Assembly (NCBI GenBank): GCA_037179385.1
Contig: CM074187.1
Coordinates: 7,192,001 to 7,256,000, forward strand
Reading direction: 5' to 3'
DNA from: Holothuria scabra
Lineage: Eukaryota > Echinodermata > Holothuroidea > Aspidochirotida > Holothuriidae
Length of the DNA stretch: 64,000 nucleotides
Below the pieces are notes generated by a model. The model did no database searches, was not told the origin of the DNA, and saw only the letters and a list, made by a program, of their open reading frames with translations. The position numbers and the translations under genes were made by a program. This document shows, in pieces, positions 13,441 through 24,800 of this stretch. How positions within the stretch are numbered: position 1 is the first letter of the stretch; every line of letters begins with the position of its first letter.

Positions 13441-13984
13441 CGAGGTGACATTAACAGACAACAATAATCCAGCCACTTGGCGTAATGCTTCGGTTCACAT
13501 GAAATGTACCACAGTACCAGCCACCCCAAGGTAAGCCATCTCTTTCAATGAAGAGCTAACGGTCTTCGTAACCCAAAGTAGGTTTCAGTGTTACCCACGG
13601 ACTGTCAAAGGAATAAAGGGTACGCACAATGTGGTTATTCTATAAATCAGTGAACACTGTAGGTCTAGTTAACACTATTTCGAAGGGTGAAATCTCATCC
13701 ATATCACAGATACAGGAAGGACAGAAGACTATTGCCACTAGAAGTCGTGGGGAATATTTTAGTGTGGGCCCACCAAATTATTTGTGCGAAGGTCCCCAAA
13801 TAGTAAATGCGGCCTTATGTGCCCAACAGCATAACGGAAAGGTTTCAGATTTACCGCGGTTCCAACTCATATCCTAACGACTCCAAGTCCGCATCTATCC
13901 AGATCACTGAGCGAATTAATGTTACATTTAAAGTATTCTGACTATTTTTTAAGACTTTTTAGGATCTGGCTTAAAGGAACTCTC

Positions 13985-14975
13985 GTTAAAGCAACAAATA
14001 TTGCATTAGTTTGCATCTAGACACCCTTGAAAACCGAAAAAAATCCAAAGGGGGAGAGGTGCCACCCGTTCTAACAGACCCCCCCCCCCCCTTCCCGGAC
14101 GGCGATTGGTGTGTTTTCTCCTTTCCAGAAAGAGGTATGGTAAACCTAGCCACCGCCCCCGTCACAGAGCAAATTCTAAAACAACATACACTTATACGTA
14201 TTACCCATACGCACATGAAAATTGAATACCAAATTGACTTCAAAAGATGTTAAATTTAGCACCATTGATTGGATATAAGGGTAGTTAAATGTTCAAAAAA
14301 TTTCAAAGGGAAGGAGGACAACCTCTCTCCTTACACCCCTCCTCCACGCCAGCAGTTAGGCACAGCAGTTAGCCACAAAAGAAAAACTACTGAGGAAACC
14401 TGAGTAGATAGTATAGGCCTATGTCTACTCATAGACATATGTCAGTATGAGCCCTTCACCCCCCCCCCCTCCCCCCGATTCATTAGAATCTGGTGGCGCC
14501 AAACTTCAAGTTAAAGAAACACTGTTTAAACAACAAATATTGCACCATTTTGCATCTAGACATCCTGCAAATCATAAAAAACTCCACAGGGTAGGGGAAA
14601 CCTTCTCCCAGTAGATCCCTCCCTCAAGATGGCAATCCATGTCCTCTTAGCCAGAAAATAAATATGGCAACCCTACTTTCATCACTCGCCAATCCCATTT
14701 CCTGTGGTCCCTGAAAAGTGAAACAACTGGCTGAAGGGTGGTATATCATTGCGCATTTTTCCTCACTAATTGGGAAATTGCAGACATGAGATGCATATTT
14801 TAAGGCTGTGTACATGCACCTTAGAACACGGGAAGAGCGCTGTTTCCTGCCATCTGGAGGGTGTGTAAACCCTAAAATTTTCTTGCACGCTCCGCGCCAA
14901 CCGATGGTGGCACTTTCCGTGACCTTCCCCCCCCCCTCCCTTCTTGCAAATCCCGGATCCGCCACTGCTTGACAT
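13985..14975 (-). repeat. Interspersed repeat copies, CAGTGGCG-type end on the right
   Basis: Read on the minus strand, a copy begins at about 14970 with CAGTGGCGGATCCGGGATTT and runs leftwards through a C/G-run, a GGCGCGGAGCG segment and a CCTCCAGATGG segment. A closely similar arrangement lies at 16690-17424. The word TGCACCATTTTGCATCTAGA near 14540 recurs with small changes near 13998, 16710 and 22353, marking several copies of one family. Confidence 0.6.
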
Positions 14976-15502
14976 AAACCAATGCCATCAAGATTAATAT
15001 GGTCATATCAAATCAGCTATTACTTGACATAGACGCATCCCAGATATAAATATATACAAATCAAGTTGACTTTTTATCGACATATCAAACCAGATGAAAC
15101 TTGATGTGGACCAGTGCCAGGTATGCGAATCAACTTGGAGCTTTCAAACATTTTTATGCTGCTGTATAATGTCTGCGTGGGGAGTGTGGACAAGTCCCAA
15201 ACACGATTCTTAACTAAAGTAGAAAGGGCATGGACATAGACACGGATTGATCCAAAACTGAGCCCTGTTATAATTTATACATGAGGTTCGGATCTGGTCT
15301 AGCCTGAGATCTAGGTCACATATGAAATTCATATTCTGCCCATTATACCTGGTTCAGATAAAATTATCTGTACCATAAAAAGACTTACTCCAAATAAAAC
15401 TTTATCTGGAAATATATGGCTCATCTTCTGGTCCCCTTCTCTGACCAATTACAAGTGCCAAGCTTTTTGAAAGGATGATGATCTTATTTTACTCTAATCT
15501 GG

Positions 15503-15946
15503 AGCTCCACCCTTTTTTCGGCTGAAGTGAAAAGGGGTCCACCCCTCTCTAATTTCCATTATTTCTCTTTTGAGATGTCTCATAACTAGTCCTTTTTGGA
15601 GTGTTCTGCACGTCCCATCACATATAAGAACTCTATAAAAAATGTCACGAACAGGACTCTATAGGAAACCAACGGTACGTTTTTACTCAGTACAAATATT
15701 CTCAGGGGTCACCTTTTTCAGCTGTAGTGAAAAGGGACCACTCCTTGTCTAATTTTATTTCAATTTCACTATTGAGATGAGGTAAATGATCATTTTTTTC
15801 CGCGCGCCCCTTTACAGGTAACGGCTCTGTGAAAGTCACCTGAAAAAGACTATATAGGAAACCACAGTATGTTTGTACTTCGGTAAGAATGTCTTTGGGG
15901 GGGGGGGGGGGGGCACCGTTATTCAGCTAAGGTTATAAAAGTGACC
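15503..15946 (+). repeat. Tandem repeat of about 210 bp, two and a partial units
   Basis: Two adjacent units share the same order of motifs: a CAGCTGAAGTGAAAAGGG-like start near 15516 and 15718, a TCTAATTT stretch, a CCATCA or GCCCC segment and an ACTCTATAGGAAACCA-like end near 15655 and 15850. A third unit begins near 15920 but is cut by the inserted element at 15947; its continuation appears to resume near 17428. Confidence 0.6.
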
Positions 15947-17424
15947 CAGTAGCGTAGTCACGGGGGGGACCTAGGGGCCTAGCCCCCCCCCCCCCAGATT
16001 TTTGGCGTCCTGATAAAGTAATTGAGAAAAAAATGTTTGAACGGAAATAAACTTTGAAGTATTTCTTTCAAAAACAGTAAATTAATAAAAATGTGTAACA
16101 ATTAAGAAAACATGCATGAATGTATGTAAAACACATTTTGTGCGCACGTATGAAATCAAGTAATAACTTCAAAATGCCTACTTTCACTAAATTAGATAAC
16201 GTATATAATCTGCACTGTCGTTTATTGCATTTCACTTCGAAGATGAAACGAACATCTCGACGACAAACTCGAATGCGACTTTGTTAGGTTAAGACCCTTT
16301 CTACCTTTCGGATGGTTGGTTGATTTACTGAAATCAAAGGCAATCATACACCGGAGACCATTCTTACACTACGATTCCTATACTTTATCATACACAAAAT
16401 ATGCCATAAGGGTAAGGTACTGCCTTCTAATAATTCCTCCCTTCCATCCTTAACAAGTAGGCCTATGTCGTGCCTCACTCCTGCCTATGACAAGTGCCAC
16501 TGTAGAACGATTTTTCCCAAAAGTCCTCTTTTTACTAGTTGGCACTGGCGTCCGGGCGGACTTGTAAAATGTCCACAAGGTCCGAATTTCATATGTTTCC
16601 CACATGATCCATACTTCTGCTTAATATTTAATATTTTCTGTTTAATATTTTGAGAGATTTACTCGTAGTATTTTAATTTTGACTAGAAAATCTACAGATG
16701 ATTGAACAAATACTGCACCATTTTACATCTAGACCCCGCTGAAAACCGGCAAAAGTGTTTTTTGGTAGTATGTATGTCACTTGTAAAATCTACAAAGACT
16801 AAAAATGAGTATTTTGAAATTTTCATGCTCGCCAAAAAGGAAAATCCTAAAACGCAGGCCTATAATCAGTTCAAAGTCTTGCCAAACATGGCACAATTTT
16901 GCTTCTAGGAAATCTAACGCAAAGAAAATTTCTCAGAGGGGGACACAACTATTTTTGGTTTTCCTATTAAAGCTGAAACCCATTCAAATATTGCCGCATT
17001 TGTGATCTACGGTACGTCCTCCTGAAGTTTACTATAATTTTTCCCAAGGGAAAGGAAGATAACGGTTCCCTTTAGTCCCATCCCCCAGGCCACAGATCAG
17101 AAATGCCCAGTTTTGGGGTCCCTAAAAATGTATGTATTACCATTTTTCATAGATTGATTTTTTATTCTCATTTTTCGAGAAGTGGCAGACATTAGATTCG
17201 TATTTCAAGGTTGAGAACATGCAGCTTAAAACGTGTGGGAAGTGCCGTTTAAGGCCATCTGGAGGGTTTGCAAAGCCCGAAATTTTCTTCTACGCTCCGC
17301 GCCAACTGATGGTGGCGCTCCGCTTAGATAGTCTTGTCACGCCTGACTCTCGGAGAGGTACCAGACACACACTTGTTACCTAGCCCCCCCCCCCCCTAAA
17401 AATTCAATCCTGGCTACGCCACTG
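15947..17424. mobile_element. TIR-bounded CAGTGGCGTAGCC-type element inserted in a tandem repeat
   Basis: The left end reads CAGTAGCGTAGTCACGGGG and the right end, on the opposite strand, CAGTGGCGTAGCCAGGATT. The flanks are parts of one tandem-repeat unit, and AGTGACC (15940-15946) and AGTGGCC (17428-17434) may be remnants of a target duplication. The interior holds C and G runs, the TGCACCATTTTACATCTAGA motif and a GCTCCGCGCCAACTGATGG segment shared with the copy ending near 14970. No coding capacity is seen. The superfamily is uncertain. Confidence 0.5.
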
Positions 17425-17486
17425 ATCAGTGGCCCCATCCTTTCTCCAATTTTCATTCAGTTTCATTATTGTGATGTCTTAAACCC

Positions 17487-17780
17487 AGCAAGCAAGCCCC
17501 GTTGGGCCCCAAGTGGGTTTCACTTGGGAAGCTTGGGCTTAGTTGGGCTTGGGCTGAGGTTGGTTTTGTCATCAGGTCCCAATTAGGCCCCAACTGGGCT
17601 TGCCAGAAAGATGGGAAAGATGCTGTAAGCCCTTTGGGGCCAAGTTGGGACCCAATGGGGCTTAATTGGACTAAGTTAGCCCAGTTGGGGCCTAATGAAA
17701 GCCCACTGACAAAACTGATTGGGTCCCAATTAGGAGCCCAATTTGGCCCCAAATGGGACCCAATATGATGTGCTGGCAGG
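17487..17780. repeat. GGGCCCAACTGGG-type decamer repeat block
   Basis: About 290 bp consist of variants of CCCAATTGGGCC and CCCAACTGGG, giving chance open frames on both strands that read as repeated Leu-Gly-Pro-Asn-Trp. The block interrupts the third unit of the 15503 tandem repeat, whose sequence resumes near 17787 (compare CGCACGCCCCATCATATAG with the first unit near 15607), so it was inserted later. It is not protein coding. Confidence 0.65.
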
Positions 17781-18112
17781 GAACGTTGAATTTTTCGTTC
17801 GCACGCCCCATCATATAGGACAAGGGCTGAATTCACATCATATGAAAATCCCCCTAGCTTTCTGAAAAGAAGATCTGGGGCACCAAGAAGGAAGCCCCTG
17901 AAGAACCTCAATTTTAAGTAATCCATTCTCCCTACCCGCATCCTCTGCATTCATCGATTGCGGCCGACTTTAATCATATGGAGTAAGGATATATAATTGA
18001 AGAAAGTCAAATCGTGATATTTGTGTTCTCTTATAGTGTCCATCTGTAATTTAAAGTTGAAGATAAAATACATCATTTGTATGCCTACAATTTCGTAAAT
18101 ACCCAGGAGCTT

Positions 18113-18245
18113 CCGGGGGCTTCGCCCCCTGTACCCCACCGGGGCTTTTCCCCTGGACCTCACCAGGGGCCCTAAGGCGGGCCCCTGGACCCCACGCCGT
18201 TAGGGGTAGCGCTTCGCGCTCCCGGGGCGCCTTCGGTGCCCTTTG
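18113..18245. repeat. GC-rich block with three TTC-loop hairpins
   Basis: This is a sharp GC-rich island in AT-rich DNA. It contains three perfect short hairpins with the same triloop: GGGGGC-TTC-GCCCCC (18115-18129), AGCGC-TTC-GCGCT (18208-18220) and GGGCGCC-TTC-GGTGCCC (18225-18241). Between them lie CACCGGGGC and CACCAGGGGCC variants. It looks like a short interspersed repeat, about 340 bp upstream of the reductase start. Confidence 0.6.
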
Positions 18246-18550
18246 GTAGTCTGCGCGAATTTGTCCCCCTCCCCCACTTTCAGAAATCAAATCCCGCCCC
18301 TGCTTCAAGTTGATGCTGTACGGGCCATTAAATGATACCCTGTGTAATTTTTCTAATTTGGCGTTTTTCACTCAATTTGGTTCCTGATTTGGCACTTTGT
18401 AGGAAAATCTGGCAACCATCACTTGCTGCGAGATCTGGAAACCGGTTCCACTTGAACATCCTGGCTGGACGTGTGCATGTTCCTTTCATACGAGGTCTAG
18501 CTTAGCCTAGACCATAGCTAGCTGAAAGATTTCAGGTCAGATACATGATA

Positions 18551-18564
18551 TGAGTCATGAGTCA
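18551..18564 (+). promoter_or_regulatory. Tandem AP-1 (TRE) sites upstream of the reductase ATG
   Basis: Two perfect TGAGTCA heptamers lie head to tail with no spacer, 20 bases before the first in-frame ATG of the reductase gene. TGAGTCA is the AP-1 consensus and the core bound by some CNC-bZIP/Maf factors, which are known to drive aldo-keto reductase genes under stress in other animals. Whether the site is in the promoter or the 5' leader is unknown because the transcription start is not visible. Confidence 0.45.
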
Positions 18565-18583
18565 ACAGCGATGATAGGCTAGG

Positions 18584-18817
18584 ATGAAAATATTGTTCGA
18601 GACCTTGGCATGTTTGGTAATGATCCAGTCTGCCCTGTCCTACTCAACTCGCAATATTTTAAGAGAAACCAGGCAGTGCAGTCGTCGGACTTGGTTTGAT
18701 ACAGTTTTACAGAATCCAGGAACCTGTAAAATGGCCAGTAATGCTGCGTCCCAAAATGTGTACATAACTTTTTCCAATAGACTAAAAATCCCTATACTTG
18801 GTCTTGGTACGTGGAAG
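18584..18817 (+). CDS. Reductase exon 1 (first coding exon, N-terminal extension)
   Basis: It encodes residues 1-78 and ends in phase 0 at AAG|GTAAGC after the LGLGTWK strand typical of the AKR N-terminus. An in-frame TAG at 18575-18577 lies just upstream, so 18584 is the first possible ATG. Residues 2-20 are hydrophobic and are followed by an Arg-rich stretch ([13 protein letters not shown]), which could be a signal peptide or a mitochondrial presequence. ATG 18731 (Met50) starts the canonical AKR domain, so leaky scanning could give a cytosolic form. Confidence 0.85.
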
Positions 18818-21800
18818 GTAAGCATTTTTATGATGTAGCCTAACTGTTAGGCTATACAGTTCTGTGCAGGTATCATATCTGCGACATGCAGCATGCTATT
18901 TGCAAGGTGGGGCCTATTTACCCGGACGTCCGGCTCTATTGTGACAGATTTTGTCTTATTGACCCGGACGTAACTTCTCATTTTGGAAGAGCGCCACCAC
19001 TTTGACCCTGTACTTAAACATTTACTCCAATACAAACCGGACGTAATGTGTGTAAGGTTAGTGCCTTGGACTAAATAAGTGAAATTTTAAGGCACTTTCT
19101 CAGTATTTCATTTGCAGCATAACTGTTTTACAATGTCCATTGATACATGCAAGGGTTGTTTGCTTTTGGATAATTCATTCCACTGAATCATGGTTCCTCC
19201 ACTTAGAAGTTAGACCAGTTCACAGGTCGTCCTAGCGTTATATAGTATATAGTATATATATATTCCTTTTTATATATATATACTAGCCTATATACTATAT
19301 AACGCTAGGACGACCTGTGGACCAGTTCAGCTAGGCCTACACTGTGTACCGTGCAAGCTGCCTGCAAGTAACTTACACACTACATATCCTATGTATACAT
19401 CTTACGCACAGCTAATAGTCTACGTCCGGGACAATTATCAATATCATTCGGAAATGGAGCCGTACGCGTCCGGGTCAATAGCCACGACGTATTTGCAATG
19501 AAGTCTGGCAATGGCACAATACTGTCAGATTGCATTTTATTTTTAGGCTAGGATTAGCCCTAACAGTAAAAAAACACTGGATTTTCCACACTGCCAAAGT
19601 AAGCACACCGGTGTAAATTCTCAAGCCCTGTTCAATGTAACAAACACAGCTCTTTTCGAGGGCTAATCCACTCCAAAGCCAAAACAGGTTGGTAGGCTAT
19701 GTTTTCATCTTTACCCAGAATCCAGATTAGGCCTAATTGCATTCAATCCTTATTGAAGGCAACAGTTGATTCTTGAATCAAGGTAAATGGAAATCACACT
19801 CTTTGATCCATTTATCTTCACTGTTGTTAGCAGGAGTGTGCCAGCTTACTCCGTGCTGTATTAAAGGAATCCTTTAAATATCAAAATATATTTTTCGCCA
19901 TCCTTTGGTTGCTTGCTGTAGACACCTAACGTAGGCCTAGTGCTCCAAATTTGGCAGTTTTATGACTTACAAGAACAGTTGTTCTTGTTGACATGATGTC
20001 ACAAATTCAAAGCAAAGTTTTGGAGATAGCTGTTTGAAATTTCTGCAGATTTGAGATAAGACAGGGAATAATTTAGCGTTCAAATTTTGCATAGCAGTTT
20101 TGAAGTTTTTTGTGGTGGTTCACACATTGTTTTGGAAAATGCAATGGTTATGCACACAGAAAATTGCTGCACAATTTTTCATTTGTGTAGCAACTTGGCC
20201 TGTTTGTGTAGCAAATTGCAATGTGATACTGGATAAATTATTCCCTGTAAGACGTCACAGATTTAGCACACATAAGCCTGCTGCAGCTGCAACCAACATT
20301 TCATCTTCAGCTCTAGAATTTTACTAACTTTTAAAGTTGCATGTGCGAAATTCCACTCATCAATGCTACTTCTAGCCCAGGCCTCATAGGCAAATACCAA
20401 CTTGGCAGTAGACAAAGTTTGCCCTAGGCCTACACGCTCTCTGATTCTTGGAAAAAAGAAGTTGGCCTATTACCAACTAGCCTAAGTTAGAACATTGCGA
20501 GAATGTTATGTTATGATTGCTGACAAATCCATGTGAAATTTTACAAGTTTCCAAATTAAGTAGCGTAGCCTGATGTAGCAGTAATAAAAGAGGCCAAGGT
20601 CAAAAGAAGTCCCCAAAACTTATTTTGAAGCAACAGCTAGTACCACAATTTCTCCAAGATTATTTGTCTTAAAAGTGTCTTTCATCATATTTTGAACTTC
20701 AATATTGCATATTCAGGGACCAAGCAGTAACTTAGAAAATTTTACATTTGAAGAAAAACATTGTTTTCACATGACGCTCAACAGCCAATCATTGAGGTGG
20801 GACAATCTACATTAATTGTTGGGGTGACTGCTCTTGCCCTTTTCATGAACTCCAGATGCTTTCAGGGTACCCCTTTTTAGGCCTAGGCTTAATTGAATAC
20901 CATATAAGTCTAGCCTATTTTTAGAAATCCTATTGAAGCATTTATTACTAAAGCAGATCAATATTCACTTTAGACCTAATGTTCTAAGGCTAAGCTTGTT
21001 GCTTATTTTGAGGGGATGCATCTGCATAGGCTAGGGGGTGCAGGGGAGCGCACCTCCCCAAACCAGGTGGAGTTCCGTTTAAAATTTGCAGACCCTGGAC
21101 ACCTTCAGGTGCCATCTGGCAGCTGGCTGATCCCTTTCTCTCTTACTCTGTTGCATTTGTGCCCTTTGGGAATCTACAACGTATTCCAAAGAAGAAGAAG
21201 AAAATGAGATGGGAAAAAAAGTCAAAAAAAGAAGCTAAGCAAGACAACCTTATACCCGACCGCAGTCTATACCAAGCACATCAGTCTTGTGCCTACTGTA
21301 TAAGAGGATGCATATAAATTTACCTGATAGCTTTCGTATACGCAACGTTACACGTATATGAGGAGTGAACAGGCGATAATACAGTATATGTACAGTAGGA
21401 GGAATATCGATGAATTAAGACCTGTTTGTAAGGATTATGCACCCTTCAGCTGCAACATTTTTGCAGCTTTCAGAGAATTCACTGGCAAATATCTGTATGA
21501 ACTAAGTAAAATATAAGGTTAGGTGGTGCACTATCTGACGTCATATGCAGTATATACAGATGGGCACAAAGAATGTTGAGCTAGGGGGAGGGCTGAGAGC
21601 TTCGGGAAGATTATCGAAACGAAGCGCCACCAACAGTTGGCATTATGCATACTAGAAAACATCTGGATAAAAATACCCCATAGATCGTTGGAAATTGCCC
21701 TTACTTTTAAGCTTGGCAAAAAACTCTTTTATGGTATTGCCAGAATTTTCTTGGAATAGTTGCTTATATTCTTACGGTCAGATTTGGCAGTGAGAATTTT

Positions 21801-24800
21801 ATATTGAGACTTTTTCTTGTGGAAGGCATTTTGGAGACTTCTTTCAAGTTGTTTGCCATTACTTTTTACATTAAAGAAACAGACATTTGATGGATGGGAA
21901 CTTCTCCAGTGTCGAAATCCAATTTGAGGACGAAAATAATCATACTGTCAATCAGTGGCAGCAATACTTGGGGGCACAGGGGATTCCCCCTATCAATTTC
22001 TAAAAAATAATCAGATATTTTTTAAATTATCTCAAAAGACGTTTAATATATATTTCTGTAGGGGATGGGGTGAGGGGCATTTTCAACCGAGTGTTGCATC
22101 TACAATATTGCATTCATTTTCTAATACAAATGGCTAAATTTTAATCCTTTTTACTGAACTCATTTTGGCGGGCTTCTCGCATTTCTAACTAGGTACACTC
22201 TGCCACATGACCATTTTTAAAACAGAAGGGGTTAGGGGGTCTTCAGAAGGTTTGTTCACAAAGTATCTTGTTTTCTTAGATAAAATGCTCTCCCCTTTCA
22301 CTTGGCCATAAATTAGAATTCACATTTTCTGCCATATGATAAGTTAAAAAATCCCAAATATTGCACCATTTTGCATCTAGGCAACCTTGAATTAACAAAA
22401 ATTTCTTTAAGGGGAAGGGGACATTGCCTAGAGCGGCACATTTACGTAGTGACAAAGTAAGGATCCTAATCCTGTGGAGAAAACCTTTGACGCATCGAAA
22501 GGTGCAATTTATGCAGACTTCAGGATGGATTGAGGAGACCTTGTTCTTCCGCCTTTACACACGCTTGTTCAGGCCTCTTTGGAATTGAGTTCAACCTTCT
22601 CCAAAAACGCACCCACCCAGGCTAAGACCAGCCTAAGCCCCTGGGGTGGCAGCCACAGAGGTGCTACACAGGCTAGCAAAGCTCCTGTAGTAGGAGCAGG
22701 AATTACAGTGTGAAAACACTGCAGAAATTATGAAAATTAGTTGAAATTATGTTATAAACCTTTAATTGTCTCCCTTTCCTCTTTATTTACTATGCAGTCT
22801 GAACCTGCCAAAGTTACTTCTGCTGTGAAGGCAGCAATTGATGCAGGTTATCGACACATTGACTGCGCCTACTGCTATGATAATGAAAATGAAGTAGGAG
22901 AAGCTATTCAATCCAAGATTGCTGATGGAACTGTCAACAGAGATCAACTCTTTGTTACCAGCAAGGTACTGTAAAGAATTGTTTTATTGTCTTTGAAGTA
23001 GGGATGAATTTGGAAGGAAGAAAATTGTTGCAATTTATATTACTGCACTGAAAATGGAGGCTGGGGGGAATTACCCTTCTTCTGAAAGGGAGTAACAAAT
23101 TTTCCCTTTTGCTACCCTTGGCAGAAACTTTGATAAAGCGTGCAACTCTTCTGCAAAACTGTATTAGAGCAGAGAAGGCAGGAAATATGGAGGGAATGGG
23201 CTGCTCTAATACCTCACTGAGTAACTTACCGATTCCCATCGGCAGATGAAGCTGATGGAATCTTGAACACTGGGGCAGGCAACCCTTTGTTGGCTTATAC
23301 AGCCCCTGCCTTTTAGTCAAAATTGGATCCATTTTGTTTTTAAAACCATCATCACTTTCAGCAGTGACGGCTTCAAGAGGCAGGTTTTTCCACTCAAACA
23401 TAACAAGTTGACTAATTGAGTATTTCCTGATGTCCAACCTCCAGTTGAGTTTATAAAACTTGAAAGGATGCCCACGAGTACAACAATCAGAGGGTTGTTC
23501 AGAAAAATACAAGCATCAAATTTCTCTAAACCTTTGACAATCTTGAAAAGCTCAATGAGATCGGCATGAAGTCTAGGCATTTCCAAAGGCAAAAGATTAG
23601 TTTCAAAAAGTCTATCTTCATAACCTAAATGAGTAATTTCAGGTATCATCCTTTTAACTCGCCTGTGCACCTTCTCAATATTATCAACATCTAAGCTTGC
23701 TGGTGATAAGGGTGCCAAATCATTTTTGGCACAATTGCAAAACAGTTATTGTGTTTGTATCTGGCTGTTGGTCTCGAACAACAAAAAGATGTGACTTTTG
23801 AAAGAAAAAGTCTGATACATGGAAAAAGTTGAAAGAGTTGATTAGTCAGCAGTCAGCAGTATACTTCTTCAAGCAGATAAAAGCAAGCTGCTTTATAATT
23901 CATTGCAAGAAAACTCTGGTTATTTATCGGACAACCAACTTTTAGCTTTTGGAAGTCTGTCTGAAATTTTAGTTGTCCTGGACAATTGGACGACCACTCA
24001 AAATGAGCCCTGCAGTATGCCTTTACAGTAGCTGTACGGTGAGGAGTGGTATCTAGGTCAGAGATCAACAGTGTTTGTTTCTCATGGCTCATGAGAAGCA
24101 AACCAGTAACAAACTGTTATGTTTATGGTTGACAGATTGAGAAGTTAACAATTAGAGTTTTTCAATGAAAGGCAGTTTTTCTTTGTTGAACTAATGTTTC
24201 AAATAAAAGAAAACTTTTTCTATCCTTCTGTAGGCTACACAGAATATGAATCTTAATGTAATGTACATTTTCATTTACGTAGCTTCCAGCTCTCCCACTT
24301 TTAGCAAAAAGTTACCTTAAATCATGCAATGTTCCCACCTTACTGCTTTATCCAGTAATTCTCGTGGCCGTACCCCATTTATGTACTAAGTGTCCTATTA
24401 AACTGTCTGTCAACATTCCCAGTCAACATTGCAGATGGCTGCGGCACGTTGGTCTACTGTAGAATATAATGAATACAAATGTATTCAAGTATATGAAAAA
24501 AATCACTTCAGAGTATCTCCTGAAGTCTCTAAAAGTACACCTAGAGGTTATGAGCCTCCTGGAGCTTCACCATCTGGAACTCACTACCCCAAGCACTTTG
24601 TCGCTGGTCCAACCTGGGACCCTGAGGTGAGCCTCAAGACATTGGCGTCCGCAGAAAAAAAGTGAGGGGGGGCAAAACCTCCAAGTCACTTTGAATTGAC
24701 ACAAAGCATGCAAAAATTTCAGCCCACAATGCCTCCCAGATCGCCGGAAATGGCATTTCTAAAGCCTATTTTTGCATAGAAACTTGGAAAACACGTTTTG

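Larger units (their letters stand above)
18818..22797 (+). other. Reductase intron 1
   Basis: This 3,980-bp intron begins GTAAGC and ends TATGCAG. It contains several CCGGACGT words in opposing orientations (18922-19481), a 99-bp foldback element at 19221-19319, and a copy of the TGCACCATTTTGCATCTAG repeat near 22358. No other coding exon is recognisable. Confidence 0.8.

Noticed and set aside
17453..17950. 165-residue minus-strand frame rich in Leu-Gly-Pro-Asn-Trp
   Set aside because: It is the translation of the decamer repeat block at 17487-17780.
22955..23512. 185-residue minus-strand frame as an intact protein
   Set aside because: Only its first part resembles anything, namely the second half of a frameshifted LINE C-terminus; the rest is noncoding tail.
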